Shown: one piece after another, positions 35,414 through 44,698 of the stretch | Layout of the letters: every line of letters starts with the position of its first letter | Numbering within the stretch: the first letter of the stretch is position 1 | Assembly: GCF_028688795.1 (NCBI RefSeq) | Contig: NZ_JAQTXM010000005.1 | Location: forward strand, 1 to 64,000 | From: Rhodoferax sp. | GTDB taxonomy: Bacteria > Pseudomonadota > Gammaproteobacteria > Burkholderiales > Burkholderiaceae_C | Reading direction: 5' to 3' | Length of the DNA: 64,000 nt | Translations under genes and position numbers: made by a program | Notes under the pieces: generated by a model | What the model was told of the DNA's origin: nothing | Databases searched by the model: none | Seen by the model: the letters and a program-made list of their open reading frames with translations, nothing else

Positions 35414-36478
35414 ATGAGTACATACATTGAACACATCGTCAGGCTGACCGATCATCGCGACCGCGACCTGCTTGAATTGACGCTTTCCAAGGCCTTGCTG
35501 GACTTGTTGCCAGTGAGCCGTCTGGTCATTGCCCGGGTGATGCGTGAAGAGGGCGAAAGCCGCTGGCTCGAAGTGGCCCGACTGGATGCCAAGGGTGGTG
35601 GCCGTGTCATCGACCCGCTTCGCGTGGATTTCTCGTCACTGGTCAAACTTGAAGACGCTGCAGACCGTTTGAAATGCCTGAAACTGCGTGACCGTGTCGA
35701 GATCGCTTGGGCTGGACCAGAGGGGCCGCGTATCACCCTGTTGCCTTTGTTTTCGCAATTGCGTGAAGAAGATCAAGGGGTTCTGGAGTTGCATTCCGAA
35801 GGCCCATTGAGTGATGAGCATCTGCAAATGGTTGATAGCTTGCGGCGTATTTACCGCAACATGTACAGCCTGCTGGAATACAGCGACCGCGATGCCATGA
35901 CCGGTTTGCTGAACCGCAAGTCACTCGATGATGCGTTTTACAGCGCGGTGCTGGAAGACCTTGAAAATGCCGTCAGCGTGCCTGCCGCAGACGCGTTGCT
36001 TGGTCAGGAGCGCCGTCACCGGGTGCCGGTGAACTACTGGCTGGGTTCCGCCAGGATTGACAATTTTGGCTTGATCACCGAGCACCATGGGCATGCTGCC
36101 GCCGAGGAAGTCTTGTCGCGCGTGGCACGTATTTTGACCAACACCTTTCGCACCTATGACCGGCTTTATCGGTTCAGTGGTGACCATTTTGGAGTGTTGT
36201 TGCATTGCCCGGACGAGGCGCTGGTGTTGGGGGCGTTCGAGCGGTTTCGGACCAATGTCGAAAAATACAATTTTCCCAGGGTTGGGCGGGTCACAGTGAG
36301 TTGCGGCTTCACCACGGTTCTGGAAGATGATTCTCCTGCCAGCGGGATCGAAAAAACAGAAAAAGCCGTGGACTTTGCCCGTCGCAGCGGCGGCAACAAA
36401 GCATGCAGTTACCTCGGCTTGGCGCGCCGTGGATTTTTTGGTGCACCAGCGCTTGACGAAGAGGTTTCCGTGGTCTGA
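35414..36478 (+). CDS. Diguanylate cyclase-fold protein with degenerate GGDEF motif
   Basis: A 354-residue protein with an N-terminal GAF-like region (residues about 1-150) and a GGDEF-fold C-terminus starting at SDRDAMTGLLNRKSLDDAFY. At the active site the sequence is RFSGDHFGVLLH, so GG(D/E)EF is replaced by SGDHF; a catalytically active cyclase is unlikely. It could bind c-di-GMP or GTP, or act by protein contacts. The ATG at 35414 follows a TTG-GCC in frame. It ends just before the strong bidirectional terminator shared with rne. Confidence 0.82.
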   Translation: MSTYIEHIVRLTDHRDRDLLELTLSKALLDLLPVSRLVIARVMREEGESRWLEVARLDAKGGGRVIDPLRVDFSSLVKLEDAADRLKCLKLRDRVEIAWAGPEGPRITLLPLFSQLREEDQGVLELHSEGPLSDEHLQMVDSLRRIYRNMYSLLEYSDRDAMTGLLNRKSLDDAFYSAVLEDLENAVSVPAADALLGQERRHRVPVNYWLGSARIDNFGLITEHHGHAAAEEVLSRVARILTNTFRTYDRLYRFSGDHFGVLLHCPDEALVLGAFERFRTNVEKYNFPRVGRVTVSCGFTTVLEDDSPASGIEKTEKAVDFARRSGGNKACSYLGLARRGFFGAPALDEEVSVV

Positions 36479-36500
36479 GTAGGCGTTGCGGAGACAAAAA

Positions 36501-36524
36501 AAGGGCACCTGAGGTGCCCTTTTT
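36501..36524. terminator. Bidirectional rho-independent terminator between the GGDEF gene and rne
   Basis: Stem GGGCACC / GGTGCCC with a TGA loop, flanked by seven As on the left and five Ts on the right, so it can end both convergent transcripts. Confidence 0.9.
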
Positions 36525-36551
36525 GCAAAGTGGACGAAGCCACCTGCAGGT

Positions 36552-39500
36552 TTAGACCTGCTCAGTCTTTTCAAATGGCAGCGTCATGTTGCTCAGGTCA
36601 CGGCGGGTTTCCACCAGCACCAGTGGACCTGCATCCGTCTGAACCACTGGCGGGCGTTCGCGAGGTGTGTGCACGGCCTTGGGCTCTGCCGCAATGGCTG
36701 CTTGTACGGCAGCGACCTTGGCTGCATCCGTGTTCACCCAGTTCAACCCAGATTGTTGAGCCACCTCAGCCAGTTCGCCAAGTGGCAAGTCAAAAGCGGG
36801 CACTTTAGGCATGCCCACAAGCACAGGTGCTGCAGGAGCCTTTGTCACGGGGGGCTTGGTCACCGCTGGCGCTGGTGTGCTTGCAGTCATGCTGACTGGT
36901 GTGCTTGCCTGGCTGTTGCTGGCAGGCACATCCATCGCGCTGGCGGTGCGGGTGACTTCAGGGGTTGGCGTAGCAAAACGCGGCTCCTCAGTCACTGCAG
37001 GCGCTGCCGCTGGTTTGACGAGCTCGGTCGGTTCAGCGACCCGTGTGGAGCTTTGAGTCTGCACCTCGGGGCGCACTTGAGCAGCCTGCGTGTCGTTAGC
37101 CTCTTGCGTAAAGTACGACTTGCGTGGCGCAGCATCTTCTTGCGAGGCGTCTTCCAATGGCAAGGCTGACTGTGTGTTGCTGTCGTCATTGCGCTCGGTG
37201 CGTTCGCCGCGTGGCTTGCGTTCGCGGCCATAACGGTCACGAGGGCGCTTTTCCCGTGGCGCACCTTCGTTGCTGGCATCGCTGGGCGCGCTTGACTCAG
37301 CACCTTGGGTGGTGGCTTGGGTCGCGTCACCCAAGCTTGGGTTAGCGTTGGCTTGGTCCGGGCTGGTTGCAGCGTCTTCTTCCGGGCGTGTCCCGCGGGG
37401 ACGACGTTCACCGCGTTCAGGTCGGCCACCACGCTCACCGTTGCGGTTGCTGCGCTCCGGGCGCTGGTCTGCGCGACCGGCATCAGGCAGCGCGCCTGGT
37501 TGGGCTTCAATGTTTACGCTGTTGTTACCTTCGGCCGCGAGACCGTTGGCTTGAACGTCGACTCGCTCACGCGGGCCATTGCCACGCTCTGGTCGGTCGC
37601 CGCGCTCACCTCGGTTGCCGCCACGGGCACCGCCACGGCCACCACCACGACCCTCACCACGGCTTTCGCCTGTGGCTTCACCACGCGGTGGGCGCCCTTC
37701 AGGACGCGGGCCTCGCTCCGCACGGCCATCACCACGCGGTTCGCCGCGGCGGGCATTGTCCCGAGGGGGACGGCCATCGCGCGATGGGCGTTTGTCTTCC
37801 CGGGTGGGTTCCGCAGCCGGTGCCGGTGCCGGTGTTGTTGCCGGGGCCGGTTCTGCTGCAAACAGGTTCTTGAGCCAGCCAAAGAATCCTTTTTCAGCCA
37901 CGACAGGTGCCGGTGCTGGAATGGCTTGTGGTTGTACCGCTTTAGGCGCAGGCGCGACCTCTGGCTTGGGTGGTATGACGGGCGCTGGGGCATCAGGCAG
38001 CACGCCTTTGATCACCGGGGTTTGTCGGTTGGTGGGCTCTTGCGAGCGGCGTGTCACCGAAGTCGCTTCCTCGATCTCATCGGCCATCTTGTAGCTGGCT
38101 TCGATGTTGTCCAGACGCGGGTCATCGTGTTTCAGGCGCTCCAAGCGGTAGTTGGGGGTTTCCAGCGATTTGTTGGGCACCATGATCACGTTGATGCGCT
38201 GCTTGAGCTCGATCTTGGCGATTTCAGTGCGCTTCTCATTGAGCAGGAACGACGCCACTTCAACCGGCACCTGGCACAGCACAGAGGCTGTGCTGTCCTT
38301 GAGGGACTCTTCCTGGATGATGCGCAAAATTTGCAGCGCGCTGGATTCCGTGTCACGGATGTGGCCGGAACCACCGCAGCGCGGGCAGGGAATGGACGCA
38401 CCTTCAGAGAGCGCTGGGCGCAGGCGCTGGCGGCTCATTTCCATCAGGCCAAATTTGCTGATGGTGCCAAACTGCACGCGGGCGCGGTCTTGGCGCAAGG
38501 CGTCGCGCAGGCGATTTTCGACGTCGCGGCGGTTGCGGCTTTCTTCCATGTCGATGAAGTCAATGACGATCAAGCCACCCAAATCGCGCAGGCGAGCCTG
38601 GCGTGCCACTTCATCAGCGGCTTCCAGGTTGGTGCGGGTGGCGGTTTCTTCGATGTCACCGCCTTTGATGGCGCGGGCCGAGTTCACGTCCACGCTGACC
38701 AGCGCTTCGGTGTGGTCAATCACAATCGCGCCGCCGCTGGGCAACTGCACCGTGCGGGCGTAGGCCGATTCAATTTGGTGTTCGATCTGGAAGCGCGAAA
38801 ACAGCGGTGCATCGTCACGGTAGCGTTTGACGCGGGCTGCGTGTTCAGGCATCACATGGGCCATGAACTGCTGCGCTTGCTCGTACACGTCATCGGTGTC
38901 GATCAGGATGTCACCAATGTCATGGTTGAAGTAATCACGAATGGCGCGAATCACCAGCGAAGACTCCTGGTAAATCAGGAACGCGCCCTTGCCGCCCTTG
39001 GCCGCACCGTCAATCGCGCCCCACAGTTTCAGCAGGTAATTCAGGTCCCATTGCAGTTCAGGTGCCGCACGGCCTATGCCCGCAGTGCGCGCAATGATGC
39101 TCATGCCATTGGGGTATTCGAGTTGGTCCAGTGCTTCCTTGAGTTCAGCCCGGTCTTCGCCTTCAATACGACGTGACACACCACCGCCGCGCGGGTTGTT
39201 GGGCATCAGGACGACATAGCGGCCAGCCAGCGACACAAAGGTGGTCAGGGCTGCGCCCTTGTTGCCACGTTCTTCTTTTTCAACCTGAACCAGCAGTTCC
39301 TGGCCTTCCCTGATGGCATCCTGGATGCGGGCCTGGCTGACAGCCACACCCGGTTGGAAGTATTGGCGTGAGATTTCCTTGAACGGCAAAAAGCCGTGGC
39401 GCTCTTCGCCGTAGTCCACAAAGCAGGCCTCTAAGGATGGCTCGACGCGGGTCACCACGGCTTTGTAAATGTTGCCCTTGCGCTGTTCGCGTCCTTCAAT

Positions 39501-39590
39501 TTCGATTTCGTAGTCGAGCAGTTTTTGTCCGTCGACGATGGCGAGGCGGCGTTCTTCAGCCTGCGTCGCGTTAATCAGCATCCGTTTCAT
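36552..39590 (-). CDS. rne: Ribonuclease E
   Basis: A 1012-residue endoribonuclease that organises the RNA degradosome. The S1 domain covers about residues 35-120 ([20 protein letters not shown]); the catalytic DNase I-like part has [20 protein letters not shown] and [20 protein letters not shown]; the zinc link is [13 protein letters not shown]. The C-terminal half, from about residue 520, is unstructured and rich in Pro, Ala, Arg and Gly. It includes [18 protein letters not shown], which matches the membrane-binding amphipathic helix of E. coli RNase E, and several arginine/glycine-rich blocks likely to bind RNA. It ends with [13 protein letters not shown], possibly a partner-binding motif. 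The gene has a leader of several hundred nucleotides with hairpins. Confidence 0.96.
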   Translation of the reverse strand: MKRMLINATQAEERRLAIVDGQKLLDYEIEIEGREQRKGNIYKAVVTRVEPSLEACFVDYGEERHGFLPFKEISRQYFQPGVAVSQARIQDAIREGQELLVQVEKEERGNKGAALTTFVSLAGRYVVLMPNNPRGGGVSRRIEGEDRAELKEALDQLEYPNGMSIIARTAGIGRAAPELQWDLNYLLKLWGAIDGAAKGGKGAFLIYQESSLVIRAIRDYFNHDIGDILIDTDDVYEQAQQFMAHVMPEHAARVKRYRDDAPLFSRFQIEHQIESAYARTVQLPSGGAIVIDHTEALVSVDVNSARAIKGGDIEETATRTNLEAADEVARQARLRDLGGLIVIDFIDMEESRNRRDVENRLRDALRQDRARVQFGTISKFGLMEMSRQRLRPALSEGASIPCPRCGGSGHIRDTESSALQILRIIQEESLKDSTASVLCQVPVEVASFLLNEKRTEIAKIELKQRINVIMVPNKSLETPNYRLERLKHDDPRLDNIEASYKMADEIEEATSVTRRSQEPTNRQTPVIKGVLPDAPAPVIPPKPEVAPAPKAVQPQAIPAPAPVVAEKGFFGWLKNLFAAEPAPATTPAPAPAAEPTREDKRPSRDGRPPRDNARRGEPRGDGRAERGPRPEGRPPRGEATGESRGEGRGGGRGGARGGNRGERGDRPERGNGPRERVDVQANGLAAEGNNSVNIEAQPGALPDAGRADQRPERSNRNGERGGRPERGERRPRGTRPEEDAATSPDQANANPSLGDATQATTQGAESSAPSDASNEGAPREKRPRDRYGRERKPRGERTERNDDSNTQSALPLEDASQEDAAPRKSYFTQEANDTQAAQVRPEVQTQSSTRVAEPTELVKPAAAPAVTEEPRFATPTPEVTRTASAMDVPASNSQASTPVSMTASTPAPAVTKPPVTKAPAAPVLVGMPKVPAFDLPLGELAEVAQQSGLNWVNTDAAKVAAVQAAIAAEPKAVHTPRERPPVVQTDAGPLVLVETRRDLSNMTLPFEKTEQV

Positions 39591-40111
39591 GGGTAGCGTT
39601 CCTTCAATTAAATATCAAACGAAAGCCCTATAGGGCTTCTATGACACACAAACTGACGCTTTGAAACAAGGAGGAAAAGCCGGAGAACCCAAACTCACAC
39701 AATGAGTCTGGATATGGGCGCGTGGAGGGGAGCGATGGGGTTTGGATAAGGATTTGCTATTGATCTAATAGCATTGTGCGACCATTGAGTGGGCGCAGAT
39801 GGCTGACGTATGCCAAAGCACAGCACGTTTGCGCGCTGCAGGCATTTACACATCAGGGACATCAAAACAAACATTTCGCTTCATTCCATTCACAGCCAGG
39901 GGCTGTGAATTTTGGGTATTCCGATTCTGGGTTTCAAGGCGCCGTTTTGACCTGCCACTCGGGCCGCCATGCACAACATTGGGTTGGGCATTTGCGGCTG
40001 GCGCGTCAGGCGGTATCGACTTTACTGGCGGTGTAAATGGCGTGTGAACTAAACTTCACTGACATAACGAATTAACTATCAGTTAAATCAACCACTTACA
40101 GCAGACCGCTA
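39591..40111. promoter_or_regulatory. 521-nt divergent region between rne and rluC with rne leader hairpins
   Basis: No convincing gene lies here. On the rne side are a 6-bp hairpin AAGCCC-TATA-GGGCTT (39623-39638), 33 nt before the rne ATG, and a perfect 10-bp hairpin with arms ATTCACAGCC / GGCTGTGAAT (39888-39910). A GCTATT/AATAGC inverted repeat (39757-39773) and a TTAACT-ATC-AGTTAA palindrome (40072-40086) are also present. E. coli rne has a 361-nt leader whose hairpins mediate autoregulation by RNase E, so a similar role is plausible. Confidence 0.55.
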
Positions 40112-41149
40112 GTGAAACACATTATAGAGGTCAAACCCTCGTCGCCAAAGCCAGAAGTCAAGACCGTGAGCGTTGATGAAGACAGCGCCGACCAGCGGGT
40201 TGACAATTTTCTGATGCGTCACCTCAAAGGTGTCCCCAAGTCGCACATTTACCGCTTGATTCGCAGCGGTGAGGTGCGTGTCAACAAGGGGCGGGTTGGG
40301 GCCGACACCCGTTTGAATGAGGGTGACCTCGTTCGTTTGCCGCCTGTGCGGATCTCAGAGCGGGTGGCAGAAAAAGCGCAGGCCATGGCAGATGGTGCGG
40401 TGCGCGGTGTGCCAGCACGAGACTTTGCGGTGCTGCTGGAAGACGAGCATTTATTGGTGATCAACAAGCCGGCGGGTGTGGCGGTGCATGGTGGCTCGGG
40501 CGTGAGCTTTGGGGTGATCGAGCAGCTGCGCATGGCGCGTCCTCAAGCCAGTTTTTTGGAGCTGGTGCACCGACTTGACCGTGAAACCAGTGGTATTTTG
40601 CTGGTGGCCAAAAAACGCAGTGCGCTGAGAAACTTGCAAGACCAGTTTCGCGAACGTCAAACTGGCAAGACGTACCTGGCCATGGTGCGTGGTCAGTGGC
40701 CTGCCAAACTCAAGGTGCTGGACAAGCCCTTGCACAAGTACCTGCTGGATGGCGGGGAGCCGCAGGCCGGGGAGCGCCGTGTCAAAGTGGTGTCGCGCGA
40801 CGACCCAGACGGCATGCCATCGGTGACTTTGGTGCGGGTGCGCGAGACGCTGCACACCGGTACCTTGCTTGAGGTGACCATCAAGACCGGCCGCACGCAC
40901 CAGATTCGGGTGCACTTGGCCAGCGAAGGTTTCCCTATCTTGGGCGACGACAAATATGGTGACTTTGAACTCAACAAGGCCCTGGCACGTGCCAACGCCT
41001 CGCCAGGGCTCAAACGCATGTTCTTGCATGCCTGGCGCTTGCAGTTCAATCACCCTGCCAGCGGTGAGCGCTTGGAATTGCTGGCAGAGTTGCCGCCTGA
41101 ACTGGTTCAATTTTCTTCATATGGAGCGCGCGAGCGCCCTGATACATGA
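40112..41149 (+). CDS. rluC: Ribosomal large subunit pseudouridine synthase RluC-like
   Basis: A 345-residue pseudouridine synthase with an N-terminal S4 domain (DQRVDNFLMRHLKGVPKSHI, RSGEVRVNKGRV) and the RluA-type catalytic motif LELVHRLDRETSGILLVAKK with its aspartate, then HTGTLLEVTIKTGRTHQIRV. RluC modifies three uridines of 23S rRNA. The start is uncertain: the GTG at 40112 has no clear ribosome binding site, but the conserved KTVSVDEDSADQR begins 16 residues later and there is no ATG between. The divergent rne and rluC pairing is common in proteobacteria. Its stop overlaps the next start. Confidence 0.93.
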   Translation: MKHIIEVKPSSPKPEVKTVSVDEDSADQRVDNFLMRHLKGVPKSHIYRLIRSGEVRVNKGRVGADTRLNEGDLVRLPPVRISERVAEKAQAMADGAVRGVPARDFAVLLEDEHLLVINKPAGVAVHGGSGVSFGVIEQLRMARPQASFLELVHRLDRETSGILLVAKKRSALRNLQDQFRERQTGKTYLAMVRGQWPAKLKVLDKPLHKYLLDGGEPQAGERRVKVVSRDDPDGMPSVTLVRVRETLHTGTLLEVTIKTGRTHQIRVHLASEGFPILGDDKYGDFELNKALARANASPGLKRMFLHAWRLQFNHPASGERLELLAELPPELVQFSSYGARERPDT

Positions 41150-41805
41150 CCACACGACGTTTTGATTTGATCGCTTTTGATTGGGATGGCACGCTTTTTG
41201 ATTCCACTGCCATCATTGCCCGCTGCATTCAGGCGGCTGTTGTTGATGTGGGTGGCAAAAAGCCAACGGTTGAGGCAGCCTCTTTTGTCATTGGCATGGG
41301 CTTGATGCAGGCGCTGGCCCATGCGGCCCCGGACGTCCCAAAAGAGCGCTATCCCTTGCTGGGCGACCGTTACCGGCACCACTATTTTGCAATTCAGCAC
41401 GAAATCAGCCTGTTTGAAGGCGTTTTGCCGATGTTGGCTGATTTGAAATCCCGGGGGCATTTGCTGAGTGTGGCCACCGGCAAGAGTCGGCGTGGTCTGG
41501 ATGAAGCTTTGGGCACGGTTGCGCTGGCAGGTTTATTCGATGCATCGCGTACTGCCGACCAGACTGCGGGCAAGCCCGACCCGCTAATGTTGCATGAATT
41601 GATGGCCGAATTTGATGTGCCACCTGAGCGCACCCTGATGATTGGCGACACCACGCATGACCTGCAAATGGCGCTGAACGCCGGTTGTGCCAGCGTGGGG
41701 GTGAGCTACGGCGCACATGAGCCTTCGGCATTTGATGTGTTGCAGCCTTTGCACGTGGCGCACGATGTGGCGCAATTGCGAGACTGGCTCCGGGTCAATG
41801 CCTGA
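41146..41805 (+). CDS. HAD-family hydrolase, phosphoglycolate phosphatase-like
   Basis: A 219-residue HAD phosphatase with the four motifs: nucleophile DWDGTLFDSTAI, SVATGKSRRGLDEAL, the lysine in TAGKPDPLMLHELM, and MIGDTTHDLQMALNAGC. The helical cap is of the Gph type. It follows rluC with an ATGA overlap, as in many beta- and gammaproteobacteria where it is annotated as an HAD-IA hydrolase. The true substrate is not known; a nucleotide or sugar phosphate is possible. Confidence 0.88.
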   Translation: MTTRRFDLIAFDWDGTLFDSTAIIARCIQAAVVDVGGKKPTVEAASFVIGMGLMQALAHAAPDVPKERYPLLGDRYRHHYFAIQHEISLFEGVLPMLADLKSRGHLLSVATGKSRRGLDEALGTVALAGLFDASRTADQTAGKPDPLMLHELMAEFDVPPERTLMIGDTTHDLQMALNAGCASVGVSYGAHEPSAFDVLQPLHVAHDVAQLRDWLRVNA

Positions 41806-41814
41806 GCGCAAGGC

Positions 41815-42177
41815 ATGACGCAAGCCATTGCACTTTGCGCGTCGCAGGATTTGGTCGACAGCAGCAAGGCTGTGCCGTTTGATGTGTTGTATTTTGGTCA
41901 GAGTCAATCCGCCTTTGCGGTGCGTTATCAGGGGCAGGTGTACGCCTACTTGAATCGCTGCAGCCACGTGCCGATGGAAATGGACTACCAGCCCAACGAG
42001 TTTTTTGACAGCACCGGCCATTGGCTGATGTGCGCTACTCACGGCGCCATGTACGCCCCGCAGAACGGTCAATGCCGCATGGGCCCGTGCCGTGGTGGTC
42101 TGGTCAAAATCGAGGTGTCAGAGGCTGACAGCCTGGTGCACTGGCATACTTCAGACAAATTTCAACCTGCAATCTAA
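41815..42177 (+). CDS. Rieske [2Fe-2S] ferredoxin-like protein
   Basis: A 120-residue protein with a Rieske centre: the first ligand pair is in NRCSHVPMEMDY and the second in LMCATHGAMYAPQNGQC. This is C-x-H with C-x-x-H, the standard arrangement. No oxygenase domain is present, so it is a small electron-transfer or regulatory protein. It lies between the HAD gene and an S49 peptidase, an arrangement seen in related genomes; the partner is unknown. Confidence 0.88.
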   Translation: MTQAIALCASQDLVDSSKAVPFDVLYFGQSQSAFAVRYQGQVYAYLNRCSHVPMEMDYQPNEFFDSTGHWLMCATHGAMYAPQNGQCRMGPCRGGLVKIEVSEADSLVHWHTSDKFQPAI

Positions 42178-42178
42178 T

Positions 42179-43237
42179 ATGAACGACCCCGTAACACCTG
42201 GCACCGAGGCATCATCCGCGGCCCGTGGATTTGATGAAAATAAGGTTCTAGGCCATGATGTAAAAGCGCAAGATGCTATAAAAAAAGAAGCATTTAGTGG
42301 CTTGAACGCCTCTGGGGGCTGGGAGCGTGCCACGCTGGAAAAACTCGCTTTCGCCACCTTGAATGAGCAGCGCGCTGCCCGGCGTTGGCGAACATTTTTT
42401 CGGCTGGCCTGGCTGGGATTTTTTGTGACAATTGTCTGGCTGGCCATCAGTCAAGGTGGTGTTGGCAAAGATGTGTCTACGCCTCACACCGCGCTGATTG
42501 AAATCAAGGGTGAAATCGCCTCGGGTGCCGAAGCCAGTGCGGAGTTGATTGTGTCGTCGCTGCGCACGGCGTTTGAAGACTCGGGTGCCCAAGCGGTGGT
42601 GTTGCTGATCAATTCCCCAGGCGGCAGTCCGGTACAGGCCGGCATCATCAACGATGAAATCTTGCGTCTCAAGGCCTTGCATAAGAAGCCGGTGTATGCC
42701 GTGGTGGAAGAGTCGGCGGCTTCAGCGGCTTATTACATTGCCGTATCGGCAGATCAAATTTTTGTCGACAAAGCCAGCATCGTGGGCAGCATTGGGGTGC
42801 TGATGGATGGTTTTGGCTTTACTGGACTGATGGATAAGCTTGGCGTGGAGCGCCGTTTGATGACGGCTGGTGCCAACAAAGGCTTTCTGGATCCGTTCAG
42901 CCCGCAAACCGACATACAACGGCAATACGCGCAGGCCATGCTCAACCAGATTCATCAGCAGTTCATTGCGGTGGTCAAGGCAGGACGCGGCCCGCGCCTG
43001 AAGGAAACCCCAGAAACTTTCAGTGGCTTGTTTTGGAGCGGTCAGCAGGCCATTGAACTGGGCCTGGCCGACCAACTGGGCAGCCTTGATTTTGTGGCCC
43101 GTGAGGTGGTCAAGGCCGAAGAAATCATCGACTACACCCGCCGCGACAACGTCGCTGAGCGACTTGTCAAACGGTTTGGCGTGGCGCTTGGCGCGGGTGC
43201 CTTTCAGGCGTTCAAGTCATCCCCGGCACTGCATTGA
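42179..43237 (+). CDS. S49-family signal peptide peptidase (SppA-like)
   Basis: A 352-residue membrane-anchored serine peptidase. After a cytoplasmic N-terminus there is one membrane helix near residues 73-93 (FRLAWLGFFVTIVWLAISQG), then the S49 domain: IEIKGEIASGAEASAELI, VVLLINSPGGSPVQAGIIND, and EESAASAAYYIAVSADQIFV, which contains the catalytic serine, with KASIVGSIGVLMD following. A catalytic lysine should lie further on. These enzymes degrade signal peptides in the inner membrane. Residues 19-40 are encoded by a reverse copy of the dispersed repeat. The ATG follows directly on the Rieske stop. Confidence 0.9.
   Translation: MNDPVTPGTEASSAARGFDENKVLGHDVKAQDAIKKEAFSGLNASGGWERATLEKLAFATLNEQRAARRWRTFFRLAWLGFFVTIVWLAISQGGVGKDVSTPHTALIEIKGEIASGAEASAELIVSSLRTAFEDSGAQAVVLLINSPGGSPVQAGIINDEILRLKALHKKPVYAVVEESAASAAYYIAVSADQIFVDKASIVGSIGVLMDGFGFTGLMDKLGVERRLMTAGANKGFLDPFSPQTDIQRQYAQAMLNQIHQQFIAVVKAGRGPRLKETPETFSGLFWSGQQAIELGLADQLGSLDFVAREVVKAEEIIDYTRRDNVAERLVKRFGVALGAGAFQAFKSSPALH
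42233..42298 (-). repeat. Dispersed two-block repeat, copy 7 (inside the S49 peptidase gene)
   Basis: On the minus strand block A is ATAGCATCTTGCGC and block B ATGGCCTAGAACCTTATTT. The coding strand reads ENKVLGHDVKAQDAIKKEA, in the same frame as the hemD copy (compare YAQAAIKS with KAQDAIKK). Confidence 0.78.
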
Positions 43238-43297
43238 CGGCCTTGGCACAGGCCGCTCCCCTTTTGATCTGCGAGGGCCAGCCAGCCCATGGCCGGC

Positions 43298-44077
43298 TTA
43301 ACGCCCGATGGCAAACACCGCCGGTGTGGCATTGTCCAAAGCGGCTGGTTTTTGTTTCCACTGCTTGGTGATGTCACTGTTGATGCGGGCGTTGTCCAGC
43401 GTCAGTCCGCTGCTGATGGCCAGTCTGGTGTTGGGTTGCAGGGTTTGCAACAAGGCTTGCAACATGGCCAGGTTTCGGTAAGGTGTTTCAATGAACAACT
43501 GGGTTTGCCCGGTTTTAAGGGCCAGAGCCTCTAACTCGCGAATGCGTCCCATGCGTTCTTGTGGGTCTTGCGGCAAGTAGCCGACAAATGCAAAGTTCTG
43601 CCCATTGAGCCCACTCGCGGCCAGGGCAAGCAGCAACGACACCGGGCCGACCAGCGGCACAACGGTGATGCCCAGATCATGGGCAGCGCGCACCACCGAC
43701 GAGCCTGGGTCAGCCACGGCTGGCATGCCTGCTTCACTGACCAGTCCGACGCAGTGGCCGTCCAGTGCTGGCTGTAACAGGGGTCGTGCGTCAAAGTTGC
43801 CATGGTGGTCCCCTTTTTTATGGACTTCGCGTGGAAGTTCAATCAGCGACATGGCCTGAATCGGTTGGCACAGAGGGGTGATCTCGTTCACGCGTTTGAG
43901 GTAGGCGCGGGCTGACTTGGCGTTTTCGCAAATCCAGTGCGACAGGCTGGCGGCTACCGTGATCGTGCCCATGGGCATGCTGGCGCGCAAATCGGGGGTT
44001 TGTGCGCAGCCAAAGTCGAGAGGGGCTGGCACCAGATAAAGCTGGCCTTTAGTTGGGGAAGCGGTGGATATTTGCAT
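43298..44077 (-). CDS. SAM-dependent methyltransferase, tetrapyrrole-methylase (RsmI-like) family
   Basis: A 259-residue protein of the tetrapyrrole methylase superfamily: GQLYLVPAPLDFG at the start, GHCVGLVSEAGMPAVADPGS, VPLVGPVSLLLALAASGLNG, NFAFVGYLPQDPQER and QLFIETPYRNLAMLQALLQT. RsmI methylates the ribose of C1402 in 16S rRNA, but its usual GNLxDIT segment near the N-terminus is replaced here by PLDFGCAQTPDLRASMP. It is probably a paralogue of RsmI with a distinct target. It begins just after the Maf gene stop, overlapping by no coding bases except the shared region at TGAACATG. Confidence 0.82.
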   Translation of the reverse strand: MQISTASPTKGQLYLVPAPLDFGCAQTPDLRASMPMGTITVAASLSHWICENAKSARAYLKRVNEITPLCQPIQAMSLIELPREVHKKGDHHGNFDARPLLQPALDGHCVGLVSEAGMPAVADPGSSVVRAAHDLGITVVPLVGPVSLLLALAASGLNGQNFAFVGYLPQDPQERMGRIRELEALALKTGQTQLFIETPYRNLAMLQALLQTLQPNTRLAISSGLTLDNARINSDITKQWKQKPAALDNATPAVFAIGR

Positions 44078-44079
44078 GT

Positions 44080-44673
44080 TCACAGCACCTTGAGTCCAGC
44101 CGCTTCCAGCAATTGGCAGGTGCGAATCAAGGGCAAGCCGATCAGCGCGGTGGGGTCGTCATTGTCGATGCGTTCCAGCAATGCAATGCCCAGCCCTTCG
44201 CTTTTGGCGCTGCCTGCGCAGTCGTAAGGTTGCTCAGTGAGCAGGTAGTGCTCGATCTGTGCGTCGGTCAGGTGCTTGAACAGAACCTTGACCTGCGCCA
44301 GCTCAGTTTGTGCAAATCCTGTGGCCTGGCAGACGACGGCCACGGCTGTCTGGAAAATCACGGTTTGGCCTCGCATGCGCTGCAGTTGCACCACGGCGCG
44401 CGCATGGGTTTGAGGTTTGCCCATGGCTTCGCCATTCAAGTCTGCCACCTGATCTGATCCGATCACCACACTGTCGGGGTGTTGCTGCGAAACTGCACGT
44501 GCTTTCGCCAGCGCCAGCCTACAGGCAAGTTGCTCGGGTGATTCATGAGGTAGCGCGGCTTCATCGACATCTGACGCGATCACGGTGAATGGCAGGCGCA
44601 GTCGCTCCAGCAAGTGGCGGCGGTATACGGAGGTGGAGGCCAGAATCAGTTGGCGCGGAGTAAATTCAGTCAT
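44080..44673 (-). CDS. Maf-like nucleotide pyrophosphatase (YceF type)
   Basis: A 197-residue Maf/Ham1-superfamily protein: ILASTSVYRRHLLERLRLPF, ASDVDEAALPHESPEQLACR, SVVIGSDQVADLNGEAMGKP and CAGSAKSEGLGIALLERIDN. YceF-type Maf proteins hydrolyse 7-methyl-GTP, limiting misincorporation of modified nucleotides. It is divergent from yceD with only 25 nt between starts, a conserved arrangement (maf-yceD-rpmF-plsX) in proteobacteria. Assignment to the m7GTP subgroup is by neighbourhood and sequence resemblance. Confidence 0.9.
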   Translation of the reverse strand: MTEFTPRQLILASTSVYRRHLLERLRLPFTVIASDVDEAALPHESPEQLACRLALAKARAVSQQHPDSVVIGSDQVADLNGEAMGKPQTHARAVVQLQRMRGQTVIFQTAVAVVCQATGFAQTELAQVKVLFKHLTDAQIEHYLLTEQPYDCAGSAKSEGLGIALLERIDNDDPTALIGLPLIRTCQLLEAAGLKVL

Positions 44674-44698
44674 GGTCTGATTCTCTTACACTGCACCC

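Noticed and set aside
37305-39176. A 623-codon open frame on the plus strand opposite rne
   Set aside because: It is the shadow of the biased codon use of rne; the translation is low-complexity with no recognisable domain, and rne on the other strand is certain.
39776-40036. An 86-codon frame in the rne-rluC gap
   Set aside because: No start context, no domain and no hydrophobic or charged pattern; the region is better read as leader DNA with hairpins.
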